Positions 31,015-41,845 of a DNA stretch of 64,000 bases are shown one piece after another (the first letter of the stretch is position 1; each line of letters begins with the position of its first letter). A program made the position numbers and the translations under genes. The DNA is taken from contig JBHGNT010000004.1 of assembly GCA_043228905.1 (NCBI GenBank), positions 12,896,001-12,960,000 of the forward strand, read 5' to 3'. The notes under the pieces are model-generated. The model searched no databases. It was not told where the DNA came from and was given only the letters and a program-made list of their open reading frames with translations. This stretch comes from Azolla caroliniana (lineage: Eukaryota > Polypodiophyta).

Positions 31015-31998
31015 CATAAGAGACTAGGCCACATGAGTGAGAAGGGACTACATTTGTTGGCCGACAAGAGGCTTCTACTAGAGGTAAAGGGATTGCACCT
31101 AGAAAAGTGTGTCGACTGCTTAGTTGGAAAGCAGAACAGAGCAACATTCCACTCCAGACCACCAAAGAGAAGAGAAGAGCCACTAGAACTAGTACACATG
31201 GATGTGTGCTATGTAGATGCTCCGTCACACCGAGGCAAACAGTACTTTGTGACCTTTATCGATGACTACAGTCAAAAGTTGTGGGCTTTCGTATTAAAGT
31301 CAAAAGATCAAGTACCGTCATTCTTGAAGGAGTTCCAGGCAAGAACCGAATGGGAGTCAGGTTGGAAGTTGAAGGTTGTCCAAATCGACAATGGTGGCGA
31401 ATATAAAGGGCAGTTTGAGGAATACTGCAAAGCCCAGGGTATTCGAATCGAATACACCATACCAAGGACCCCTAAGTTGAATGGGATTGCAGAGAGGATG
31501 AATTGAACAATCATGGTGAGAGTAAGGAGCATGCTCTCTCATGCTGAACTGCCAAAATCCTATTGGGTTGAAGCGATGTATACAACTGTTTATCAGATCA
31601 ACAGGTATCCCTCAATGACATTGAAGGGTGATGTCCCATAGAGGGTGTGGTTAGGAAAGGAAGTCTCCTATTAACACCTAAGGGTGTTCGGATGTTTATC
31701 GTATATGCATGTGGCTAAGGATCAGAGGTCGAAGCCATGCATATTCATGGGATACTCGGAAGATGAGATTGGCTATAGGCTATGGGACCTAGTCGACAAG
31801 AAGGTAGTGAGGAGTCGGGATGTAGTCTTCTTAGAAGACAAGACCATAGAGGACTGGAAGCAATAGAAGTCAGAATTGACTAACCAGCCAACCTCTAGTA
31901 CTATCGACTTGAGGCCAAGTGAACTGACACAGTCGACTGTTCGGAGACAGCCAGTCAACACAACCGATTACGCGTTTGTCGACTCGAAGAGACCAACC
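31015..31998 (+). pseudogene. Copia-5 integrase
   Basis: HKRLGHMSEKGL and CVDCLVGKQ form the HHCC finger. The core shows LVHMDVCYVDAP (Asp), FIDDYSQKLWAF, QIDNGGEYKGQF (Asp) and GIAERMN-stop (Glu). Stops occur at 31504, 31639 and 31672. After about 31866 the acidic linker is split by copia-6. Confidence 0.84.
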
Positions 31999-32603
31999 TG
32001 TTAGGATTTCGGTCCCTCCAGATGGGATATGAGAACCCAGCAACGCAGACCCGGTGAGAACCGGATGATGAGTACCCAACAAGGAAGACCCGGTGAGAAC
32101 CGGATGACGCAGGCATGGTGAGAACCTCTCACTGGATGAAGGGACATATATGGAAATATGTTTTTGAGAGCCCATTGGGGCTATATCTGTAAATAGTCCT
32201 AAAGTCATATTAGTATAAATATGACCTAGGGCAAACAGAGTGAGTGTATCATTGCGTTGTCATTATTTTGTATAGAGTTATTGGTGTAACTGTTGTACAG
32301 AGCGTAGGAGAGGGAAAGAGAGAGAGAGACAGAGTGAGTCTCTGTTGTAACCGCCGCCAGGCGAAGATTGTGAGCACGAGGTCATTGCCTATGTGTTCCC
32401 CTGTTGTATTCTCCTTACATAGTGATAGTTTGGAGTATGTGGGCTCCCGTGGTTTTCCTCGTTTAGGGGTTTCCACGTTAACATCATGTGCATTCTCTTC
32501 TGTTTGTGTACTTACTTCCATTTCTCATTTCTTCTGTGTTTGATTATCATTAAGTGATCTAAGTCTCGGTTGTGGCCGAAGATTATTCTGCATATTTTCT
32601 ACA
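31999..32603 (+). repeat. Copia-6 5' LTR
   Basis: 605 bp, TGTTAGGATTTCGG...TTTTCTACA, with about two CCGG-type repeat units (against five or six in copia-2). TATA-like TATAAATATGACC at about 32213, GA tract at about 32315-32335. Confidence 0.93.
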
Positions 32604-32606
32604 ATC

Positions 32607-32618
32607 TTGTATCAGAGC
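32607..32618 (+). other. Copia-6 primer-binding site
   Basis: TTGTATCAGAGC, initiator-Met type with one G-to-T change, three bases after the LTR. Confidence 0.82.
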
Positions 32619-32633
32619 GAAACGACACAGAAA

Positions 32634-33477
32634 ATGGAAGATTTGTTTGGAGGCATGTTCAAGCTCACCGGCCCCAACTACTCAGTGTGGAAGTTGAAGA
32701 TAAGGGACATGCTCGTGGTCAAAGATCTTTGGTTGCCGGTTCAGTTCGGGGACAAGAGACCAAACAAGATTGACACCACAGTGTGGGAGGTAATGCACAT
32801 GAAGACAACGACATACATCCGGTGCTTCATCGACATGAGCTTGTACAACAACTTCAATGAAGAGTGCAAGGCTCATGAACTCTGGGAGAAGATCAACATC
32901 ACATTCCAAAACAAGAATGCTGTTAATCGGGTTTCGGTATTCCGGAAGCTAGTGCGGCTCCGGTACCAAGACGGCTCCGGTATAGCGGAGCACATGAATG
33001 CCTTTCAGGGGCTTATTCACCAGGTAACATTGTTGGAAGTACCTCTCACCGATGAGGTACTAGCATTGCTCCTGCTCAGTTCCCTCCCAGATAGTTGGGA
33101 GATGTTAGTTGTCACGTTGGGCAATGCCGGGCCGGAAGGAAAAAAACTATCCCTAGCAAGAGCCAAGTTGAGCTTGCTAGATGAGGAGGCGCGTCGGAAA
33201 GACAAGGATACGATCTCCGACTCCAAAGCGCTCCTTACCGAATTGGAAAGCGGAAGACAAAGGAACCGTAGTCCCCAGAACCGGGAAAAGTCGGGGACAC
33301 GGTCAAAGTCAATGGGGAGGCCTACTTGCTTCTATTGCGGCAAGCCGAGACCCTTCCAGAAGAATTGTCGGCACTTCTGAAAAGATAAGGAAACCGACAG
33401 TACTGATTCGAAGCGGTCACCGGACTGGAACAGTAAAGACCGGAGGGGACCGGACCGGAAGGGAACGACGGCAATCA
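32634..33477 (+). pseudogene. Copia-6 gag
   Basis: Open from ATG 32634 to a TGA at 33378. UBN2-type capsid motifs match copia-2 gag. The zinc knuckle reads CFYCGKPRPFQKNC: the Gly-His pair is replaced by Arg-Pro, removing the zinc-binding His. The stop follows directly (HF-stop-KDKE, a CGA-to-TGA change). Confidence 0.86.
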
Positions 33478-33930
33478 CGAGAAGTGAAGAAGAGTTGATG
33501 CTCATCACCGAGGAGAGTGAGTTGAACCTTGCCGGCGATGAGACAACGTGGGTAGTCGACTCCGGAGCGTCGTTCCACCTCACCCCGGACCGAAAATGCT
33601 TCTCATCCTACACAACCGGTGAGCACGGCTGTGTCCGGATGGGGAATGAAGGGACATGCCGAATTATCGGCATAGGAGATGTGCTGTTGACGACATCAAC
33701 CGGATGCAAGTTGTTGCTGAAGGGTGTCCGACACGTTCCGGAGGTTCGACTAAACCTGATATTAGCCGGTTGGCTAGATGATGAAGGCTACAAAGGTAGC
33801 ATCTGGAATGGTGTCATGAAGTTCTGCAAAGGGAGCCTAATATTGGCTCGGGCCCGAAAAGTCAACACACTGTACCTAAAGAATGCCTGGTTATGTCGGG
33901 AAGACGTGAACGTGGCATCCGACACTACAG
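33478..33930 (+). pseudogene. Copia-6 protease
   Basis: TTWVVDSGASFHLTPD with an intact DSG, MGNEGTCRIIGIGDV, LLKGVRHVPEVRLNLI. Open and continuous with the integrase finger. This is the region that copia-2 lacks. Confidence 0.86.
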
Positions 33931-34830
33931 GTGAGCTGTGGCACAAGAGATCGTGTCACATGAGCGAGAAGGGGATGAAGAGGCTTGCCGAAGACAACCT
34001 TATTCCGGTGAAGGACGTGCATCTTGAGAGGTGCACCGACTGCTTGGCCGGTAAGCAAAACTGGACCTCCTTCCGATCAAGGCCACCGATGAGATGTAAT
34101 GCACCACTAGAGCTGGTGCATACCGATGTGTGTCAAGTGGACACGAAGTTACATGCCGGATCGTAGTACTTCATGACGTTCATAGATGACCACAGCCGGA
34201 AGTTGTGGGCCACACCGTTGAAGACGAAGGATCAAGTGTTATCCATCTTCAAGGAGTTCCATGCGAGAGTGGAAAGAGAAACCGGCTGGAAGCTGAAGGC
34301 GGTTCAAGCAGATAACGGAGGCGAATACCAGGGGCAGTTTGAGGGGTACTACCGCTCGAAGGGAATCTGGCTCGAATTTACCGTGCCGAAGACGCTGGAA
34401 CTAAACAGGCTGGCCGAGAGGATGAACTAAACCATAATGGAGAGGGTCCGGAGTATGCTAGCACATGCCAAGTTACCCAAGACGTTTTGGGCTGAGGCGC
34501 CATTGACATCGACGTATGTGATAAACATATCATCGTCTGTACCCTTGGACGGAGACATGCCGTAGAGAGTGTGGACCGGTAAGGAAGTGTCTTACCGGCA
34601 TCTGAAGGTGTTTGGGTGTCTTGCTTATGTGCATGTGGCAAAGGACCAGAGAGAAAAGTCGGATCCAAAGTCCCAGCCTTGCATATTCCTCGGATACGGC
34701 GATGATGAGTTTGGCTACCGAGTGTGGGACCCCGTCGACAAGAAGGTGTTCCGGAGTCGAGATATTATCTTCATGGAGAACAAGACCCTTGCCAACTGGG
34801 AGTCGGAGAAGAAGATAATGAACTCTGAGT
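33931..34830 (+). pseudogene. Copia-6 integrase
   Basis: HHCC finger (WHKRSCHMSEKG, CTDCLAGKQ), core VHTDVCQVDT (Asp), FIDDHSRKLWAT, QADNGGEYQGQ (Asp) and LAERMN-stop (Glu). Stops at about 34165, 34429 and 34563; the last two occupy the same codons as stops in copia-5. The expected second His of the finger reads CHM with a preceding Cys, a possible mutation. Confidence 0.85.
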
Positions 34831-36687
34831 CGACCGGTAAGGATCGGTTCGATGAGATACGGGCCTACCCGGCTAAGAGCTGGTTGACACTCGAAGAACC
34901 AGCTGGTTACGGAGAGGAAACCAAACTGACCGAGGAAGAAGAAGAAGCAGAAACCGGAACCAGCCAAGACCCTGAATCGGATTTGGATGAAGAACAGACA
35001 CAGGAGCCGGTTACCGAAAACCGAGGACGGAGATATCCTCTCCGGGAAAGAAGAGCCCCCGGGAGATTTCCGGATGTAGAGCATGTGTTTCTAACCGATG
35101 AGGGGGAGCCGGAAAGCTTCGAAGAAGCAAAGGATGACACCCATAGCCGCAAGTGGTTAATTGCCATGTAGGATGAGATGGATTCCCTACATGAGAACCA
35201 CACATATGAATTGGTGGAGTTGCTGAAAGGAAAGAGGGCACTCTGAAACAAGTGGGTGTACAAGCTGAAACCAGGGGAAGCCGGCAACCCCCCGAGATAC
35301 AAAGCCAGGATCATGGTGAAGGGGTTCCAGCAAAAGAAGGGCATGGACTTCGACAAGATATTTGCCCCGGTAGTAAAGATGACTTCCATCCGGACGCTGT
35401 TGAGCATAGCAGTAAGCATGGACCTCGAGGTAGAGTAGTTAGACGTGAAGACGACGTTCCTCCACAGCGACCTCGAAGAGGAGATCTACATGCAGCAACC
35501 GGAGGGATTTGTGAAGAAAGGGAAGGAGCACCTGGTTTGCCGGTTGAAGAAGAGCCTGTACGGTTTGAAGCAGGCTCCCCGGTAATGGTACCGGAAGTTT
35601 GACTCCTTCATGACCGATCAAGGATACCACAAGACGCAGGCCGATCACTGCGTATTTGTGAAGAAGTTCGAAGGTGGAGACTTCCTGATACTCCTCCTAT
35701 ACGTGGACGACATGTTGATCGTCGGACGAGACCAAGTCAAGATACAAATGCTGAAGAAGGCCCTGAACCAGACCTTCTCAATGAAAGACTTGGGTTCGGC
35801 AAGACAGATACTAGGGATGCATATCATCCGGGATCGGTCAACGAAGTAATTGTGGCTGTCACAGGAGAAATACGTGACAAAGGTGCTTTAGCAGTTCAAC
35901 ATGTCAGATGCGAAACCGGTCGGATTGACACTCCCGGAAAACTGCAGATTATCCGGTAAGGAAAACCCAAAGACGAAGGTAGAGAAGGCGGATATGATGA
36001 AGATACCATATGCCTCTGCCGTCGAGAGCTTAATGTACGCAATGGTGTGTACCTGACTGGATATCAGATATGCAGTCGGAGTGGTGAGCCGGTTTATGAG
36101 CAATCCCAGCAATGAGCACTGGAATGCGGTAAAATGGATACTCCGGTACTTTAAAGGCACCTCAAGTATGTGTCTCCGATTCAGCTCCGGTAAACCCCAA
36201 CTTGACGGTTTCACCGATTCAGATTTGTCGGCTGATGCGGATACCAGTCGGTCAACATCAGGATATGTTATGACATATGTAGGGGGAGCTGTTTCGTGGC
36301 AACCGAGGCTACAGAAGACGGTTGCGTTGTCAACCACGGAGGTAGAGTACTTGGCGGCTGTGGAAGCCGACAAGGAAATACTATGCATGAAGGACTTCAT
36401 CGAAGAGCTTGGTATTCGGCAAGAGGAATACCGGCTCTATTGCGACAATCAAAATGCCACCCACCTTGCGAAGAACGCGGCGTATCATTCCAGGATGAAG
36501 CACATCCAACGCAGGTACCACTGGATCCGGGAGCGAGTAGAAGATCGAGAGTTTGTGCTGACGAAAATCCACACGAAGAAGAACGGGTGAGATATACTGA
36601 CCAAAGTGGTGAAACCTGACAAGCTAGATGTATGCCGGAAGAGGATCGGATTGACGAGGCATCCCATGCCGGAGTGAAGGGGGAGTT
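34831..36687 (+). pseudogene. Copia-6 reverse transcriptase and RNase H
   Basis: Acidic linker, RT with YKARIMVKGFQQKKGMDF, LLYVDDMLIVG (intact YVDD, about 35696-35725) and MKDLGSARQILGMHI; RNase H with FTDSDLSADAD, LSTTEVEYLA and LYCDNQNATHL. Stops at about 35168, 35246, 35436, 35583, 35847, 35889, 36052 and 36588 break it into short frames. Confidence 0.88.
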
Positions 36688-37001
36688 TGTTAGGATTTCG
36701 GTCCCTCCGGATGGGATATGAGTACCCGACAACGCAGACCCGGTGAGAACCAGATGATGAGTACCTGACAAGGAAGACCCGGTGAGAACCGGATGATGCA
36801 AGCTTGGTGAGAACCTCTCACTGGATGAAGGGACATATATGGAAATATGTTTCTGAGAGCCCATTGGGGCTATATCTGTAAATAGTCCTAAAGTCATATT
36901 AGTATAAATATGACCTAGGGCAAATAGAGTGAGTGTATCATTGTGTTGTCATTATTTTGTATAGAGTTATTGGTGTAACTGCTGTACAGAGCGTAGCAGA
37001 G

Positions 37002-37069
<68 letters not shown>

Positions 37070-37335
37070 GTCTCTGTTGTAACCGCCTCCAGGCGAAGAT
37101 TGTGAGCACGAGGTCATTGCCTATGTGTTCCCCTGTGGTATTCTCTTTACATAGTGATAGTTCAGAGTCTGTGGGCTCCCTTGGTTTTTCCCGTTTAGGG
37201 TTTTCCACGTTAACATCCTGTGCATTCTCTTTTGTTTGTGTACTTACTTCCATTTCTCATTTCTTCTGTGTTTGATTATCATTAAGTGATCTAAGTCTCG
37301 GTTGTGACCGAAGATTATTCTGCATATTTTCTACA
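36688..37335 (+). repeat. Copia-6 3' LTR
   Basis: 648 bp. Longer than the 5' LTR mainly through a GA run of about 60 bp (37006-37066). Confidence 0.93.
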
Positions 37336-38987
37336 GGATTGACTATGAGTCTAAGTCGGCAGGGATGTTAAGGTCAATCGAGGAATATGAGTTGGAGTTG
37401 TCCAACCTTGAAAAGCCGATCAATATATATGAACCCAAGCAAAGAGGAGAGTCGGGAGAGACACCCGAACGAGAGTCGACAACGAGTTGAAGGAGATACC
37501 CACTCCGAGAAAGGAGAGCACCAACAACATATGCCATTCAATACATCCTCTTGACAGATGAAGGTGAGCCAGAGAGCTATGATGAAGCCAGTGCCGACGA
37601 GCACAGAGAGAAATGGCTGAACGTGATGCAAGATGAGATGGAATCCTTGCACAAAAACTACACCTACAACCTGGTAGGAGAGGTAAGAGAGCATTCAGGA
37701 ACCAATGGGTCTACAAGGTGAAGACTGGATAAGTCGACAGTGTGCCTAGGTATAAAGCCTGCATTGTGGTGAAGGATTTCCAATAGAAAAAGGGCGTCGA
37801 CTTTGACGAAATATTCGCTCCAGTCGTGAAGATGACATCCATTAGAATTGTTCTAAGCATAACTGCTAGCATGGATGTAGAGATGGAAAAATTGGATGTC
37901 AAGACGACATTCTTGAATGGGGAGTTGGATGAAGAGATCTACATGCAGAAACCTGAAGGTTTTGTGGAGAAAGGGAAAGAGAATCTGGTGTGTCGACTGA
38001 AGAAAAGCTTGTATGACCTAAAACAAGCTCCACACTAATGGTAAAAGAAGTTCGAGTCCTTTATGGTGGAATATGGGTTCTAGAAAACACAGGCTGATCA
38101 CTGTGTGTTCGTCAAAAGGTATGATGAAGGTGATTTCTTGATTCTCTTATTATATGTAGACAACATGTTGATAGTCGATCAAGATACAAGAAAGATTCAA
38201 CATGACAGAAGCAAAGCCGATTGGCTCTGTGTTACTGACTAATTGCAAGTTAAATGCAAGACAATGCCCGAGAAGGGAGAAAGAAAAGGCTGAGATGAGG
38301 AAAGTACCATATGCCTCAGCCGTCAGCAGTCTAATGTATGCTATGGTCTGCACGAGACCAGACATAGATTTTGTTGTGGGAACATTAAGCCAATACAGAA
38401 GTAATCCAGGAAGAGAACACTAGGCAACAGTGAAGTGGATACTCGGGTACTTAAAAGGCACCTCGAGGGTATGCCTAAGATATGGTGTCGGAAAACCCAT
38501 GCTCGAACGGTTTACCGACTCGGACATGTCAAGGGAAGTAGATTCAAGACGATCCACGTCAGGGTACATGATGACCTATGCAGGGGGAGCAGTGTCGTGG
38601 CAGTCACGACTGTAGAAGTCTGTGGTCTTGTTGACCATAGAGGCAGAGTATATGGCAACGGTAGAGGCTGGCAAGGAGCTGATTTGGATGAGAAACTTTC
38701 TCAGTGAGTTGGGAATGAAGCAAAGGGATTTCTTGCTTCATTGTGATAGCTGGAGTGCGATACACCTAGCCAAGAATGGTGCATACCACTCCCGGACCAA
38801 GCACATACAAAGAAGGTATCACTGGTTGCGAGAGAAAGTCGAAGAAGGAGAGTTTACCCTCGTGAAGATCCATACTTACGACAATGGATCCGACATGTTG
38901 ACAAAGAACCTACCAATGGATAGACTCAGAGTCTGTCGACAGAGGAAAGGAATAACAGAATCCTCCCACAGGAGTGAAGGGGGAGTT
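37336..38987 (+). pseudogene. Copia-5 reverse transcriptase and RNase H
   Basis: Resumes copia-5 after copia-6. RT pieces: QPEGF-like region, [17 protein letters not shown]-stop, and a catalytic box LLYVDNMLIV (about 38147-38175) with the second Asp replaced by Asn. About 150 bp between this box and the RFNM motif are deleted relative to copia-6. RNase H follows (FTDSDMSREVDS, LTIEAEYMATVEAG, LHCDSWSAIHLAKN). Many stops. Non-functional. Confidence 0.86.
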
Positions 38988-39249
38988 TGTTAGGAATATG
39001 TCCCTCCAGTGGGAGGAGCCGATTGTTCAGGCCAAGAAGTGCCGACAGTCGAAGACTAGGAGCAAACTGCTCAGGCCGAGTATCGATAGTTGAAGAGTTG
39101 ACTGCGTGAGTCGATAGAAAGGAGATCTAGGTTGTAGACGCGACCGACTAGTCGGGCCTACCAGATGGTCGATTACCAGGCCGAATAGTCGGACCGGCTG
39201 GACAATCAACGCTAGGGTCGACTGATGGCCACTCATTATTATAGATAAT
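38988..39249 (+). repeat. Copia-5 3' LTR, truncated
   Basis: Matches the first 262 bp of the 5' LTR, then ends abruptly after TATAGATAATA and passes into gypsy-3 integrase. Confidence 0.9.
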
Positions 39250-40280
39250 AACCACCAATATTTTTTCTTGATCATTGCAAATGTTGCCCATGTTCCCCGA
39301 TGTCCAGCCCAATCGGATTCATGAAATTAAGATATTACCTGTTTCTGTTGTTCCTTTATGCCGACTACCTGAAGTGATATACCATCCGGTCTTTTCGGCT
39401 CCCTCCAAATTAATCCATTGTTCATGAAGAATTTCCGGACTTGTCGTTTCTTCCTTCGGATCTTGACTCTCTTTTCTTTATTTTCCGATGATTCCTCGAT
39501 TTCTTGTAGCACTTTCCCGATTAGTAAGCTTTCTCCCTTGTATTCGTCTTTCCGGAACTCCCAAATTATGTTCACCCGGCCTATGTGCTCCGAAGTAAAG
39601 TAGTTTTCGGAAACTTCTTCATTATCCGATTCGACTATGTCATCTTCGAACCTGACCCTTGATAACATATCCACTACCGCGTTGTCTTTTCCGGAGATAT
39701 GTCGAACCTCTGGATTAAGTGACTTTACATATGCAATCCATCTTAGCATAACCACATCTGGTACCATCCAACATCGCATCATCCCGAGTATCGGAAGGCA
39801 ATTCGTTTCGATCACTACTTCAGCTCCGATCAAATAATCTCAATCCAATTTTATTGTCGACACGACTCCCCATAATTCTCTTTTAACTTGAGCATATCCG
39901 CGTTGCCTTTCGTTGAGAACCTTTGCTCCGAATTGAAACGGGTATCACGAACCATCAGAGTCGACTTGGTTGACGACCCATTCGATCCTAGTTGGACTTG
40001 TATCAACCGTCACTATGATCGGTCGGTCATAGTTCGGTTTCTTAAGTGCTTCTGCCCTCCATAGTGTTTTCTTGAGCTTCTTCATGGCTTTGGTATATTT
40101 CAGTCTCCATTCAAACTTCTTACCCTTCTGCAGCAAGTGATACTGTGGGTCTGCAATGTGTGCATTGTGCAGAAACCATATGTGATAAAATGCACATGCA
40201 CCAAGAAATCTATGGACTTTGGATTGTGTCTCGCATGTTTCTTTCATAGCTTGAATCGCATCGATCTTGACAAGTGACGG
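39250..40280 (-). pseudogene. Gypsy-3 RNase H and integrase start
   Basis: Frames 40247-39945 and 39833-39327 plus flanks. RT end (VHRFLGACAFYHIWFLHNAHIADP), RNase H VTVDTSPTRIEWVV, VVIETNCLPILGMM and NAVVDMLSR, then an integrase N-terminus ending KKKYWW at 39250. The RNase H Asp in the ETDCLP motif of gypsy-1 is Asn here, removing a catalytic residue. Confidence 0.85.
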
Positions 40281-41261
40281 TGTCGTGATGTTTCTAACAC
40301 ATAGTGTGAAACAACCCTTGAAAAGAAGTAAAATAGTAGTTCAAATAAACTAGTATTGTGAAGTTAACTTTATTGGTAGCAAAAATACTTTTTCATTTGC
40401 CAAAGATAATTCCTTCTAAATAAATGGTCAAAGGATTAAACCTTACAATAAATAATGATGAATATTAAGTTAGAGGTGGTTTTCAAAAGTAGACAAAATA
40501 GAGAAAAAGATGGAGAGAAAAACCATGCAACTAAAAGCCATGCAACTAAAAGTAAAGGCCAAGCAACTAAAAAAGAGGTCATGCAACTAAAAATAAGGGC
40601 CAAGCAACTAAAAGTGGACGCATGCAAAGGAACATGAGAGGCTATGATCAAGAAAGAAATCCGTATATGTTCCACTCTTCTTCTTCTTTTTCTCTAGTTT
40701 TTTTTTCTCTTCAGCTCTCTCCCATTGCTGTGGGTGAAAACAATCTGTCATATTCTTATCGGATCACTCCTTATATGGTTGTGGGCTCCTTTCTTTGAAA
40801 AGTAATCTCTTATATTCATATCGGATCACTCCTTATATGGTTGTTGGCTCCTTTCTTTGAAAAATAATCTCTCATATTCATATCGGATCACTCCTTATAT
40901 GGTTGTTGGCTCCTTTCTTTGAAAAATAATCTCTTATATTCATATCGGATCACTACTTATATGGTTGTTGGCTCCTTTCTTTGAGAACAATCTCTCATAT
41001 TCATATCGGACCACTCCTTACATGGTTGTTGGCTCCTTTCTTTCAAGAATGATCTTTCATATTCATATCCAATTCGTTGTAACATGAATCTCGAATTATA
41101 AAGAATCTATTTTCTTTTGCAAGAAACAAACGTTTTCTCTCACCTACTTGTCTTATGTTTAAATCTTGCTTGTGTTGTACGCGTGAGCAGTAATTCCTTC
41201 CAGTCCATAACCCCGATGGTTCCGCGTCAGGATCCGCTCATAGTGACGGATTTTCACGACA
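40281..41261 (-). mobile_element. Solo LTR inserted in gypsy-3
   Basis: 981 bp with complementary ends TGTCGTGA...TCACGACA, typical LTR termini, and a 4-bp target duplication ACGG (40277-40280 and 41262-41265). Removing it together with one ACGG restores the gypsy-3 RT frame (CGTYGRRPSLVK). No internal domain or second LTR is present, so it is a recombination footprint. Five 62-bp direct repeats fill 40741-41049, and a CATGCAACTAAAA-type repeat lies at 40526-40625. Strand is uncertain. Confidence 0.85.
40741..41049. repeat. Five 61-62-bp direct repeats inside the solo LTR
   Basis: The landmark AATCTCTYATATTC recurs at about 40741, 40803, 40865, 40927 and 40988, with a degenerate sixth at about 41050. 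Each unit includes ATCGGATCACTCC and GGCTCCTTTCTTTGA. Confidence 0.9.
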
Positions 41262-41307
41262 ACGGTCTTCGGCCGTAGGTCCCACATAGATGTCCAACTA
41301 CCAATAT
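41262..41307 (-). pseudogene. Gypsy-3 RT sliver between solo LTR and copia-7
   Basis: 46 bp encoding VGHLCGTYGRR on the minus strand, the same motif as GHLCGSYDRK in gypsy-1 at about 6525. It links the flanking pieces of gypsy-3. Confidence 0.8.
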
Positions 41308-41739
41308 TGTTGAGTGACAAGCTCAACATTGGGTGCGTAACACGGTGCGTAACCTAGTGCGTAGACTGGGTGCGTAAAACAATATGCATAACGTGGTCAT
41401 ATCGGTGCATAAACCGAAAGGCCGGTAGTATGGTATTCCTCGTAAGGAATAATTTTGGGAGTTAGTGTAGTAGGCTCATTTATGAGCAGTCAAGTACCGT
41501 CAGTACTTGTGTCAGCCCAATAGTCAGGGCTTGTATAAAAGGTGCTCACTGAGCACGAAATATGTACAGACGGTCATTATTTTGAAATAGAACTGAGTTT
41601 TATGCTCTCTCTCTCTCTCTCTTTGTCTCTCCCTCTCCCTCTCCCTCTTTGTATTTTCTGTGTTTTTTACCAAACTGTCATTCTCCGAACTGTGTAGTCC
41701 GTGTTTCACATATGCTTCCGCATATGCTATTCTTTTACA
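41308..41739 (+). repeat. Copia-7 5' LTR
   Basis: 432 bp, TGTTGAGTGACAAG...TTCTTTTACA. The 5' part has about six GTGCGTAA-type repeats and two small palindromes (GTTGAG..CTCAAC, ATTCC..GGAAT). TATA box TATAAAAGG at about 41534, CT tract at about 41606-41621. Confidence 0.95.
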
Positions 41740-41751
41740 TGGTATCAGAGC
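41740..41751 (+). other. Copia-7 primer-binding site
   Basis: TGGTATCAGAGC immediately after the LTR, identical to the initiator-Met type. Confidence 0.95.
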
Positions 41752-41845
41752 GCGAGGGTTGAAGTCCTCTACAACCAACATAAAAGCTTGCGACAGAGAC
41801 ATAGTTGAGTTTGTTCTTCCTACTTCGGAAAGATAAGACAGTGAC

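Larger units (their letters stand above)
31999..37335 (+). mobile_element. Copia-6: Ty1/copia element inserted in copia-5 (copia-2 family)
   Basis: LTRs 31999-32603 and 36688-37335, primer site 32607-32618 (TTGTATCAGAGC, one change), purine tract GAAGGGGGAGTTT ending at 36687. It has a complete gene set: gag, protease, integrase, RT, RNase H. The flanks CAACC and GGATT do not form a clear target duplication. At least eleven in-frame stops; most are CAG, CAA or CGA read as TAG, TAA or TGA. Close relative of copia-2 but in opposite orientation, and useful as its complete reference. Confidence 0.93.
29025..39249 (+). mobile_element. Copia-5: Ty1/copia element with truncated 3' LTR, hosting copia-6
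   Basis: 5' LTR 29025-29701, primer site 29705-29716, gag, protease, integrase and RT-RNase H on the plus strand, purine tract at about 38974-38987, and a 3' LTR cut off at 39249. Copia-6 (31999-37335) is inserted between integrase and RT. Many in-frame stops. The RT catalytic box reads YVDN. No target duplication can be scored because the right end is lost. Confidence 0.93.

Noticed and set aside
40273-41249. Insertion bounded by the 8-bp repeat AGTGACGG, as for an hAT-type element
   Set aside because: The enclosed ends show no terminal inverted repeats, and removal does not give the gypsy frame. Moving the right edge to CACGACA gives LTR termini, a 4-bp duplication and a restored frame.
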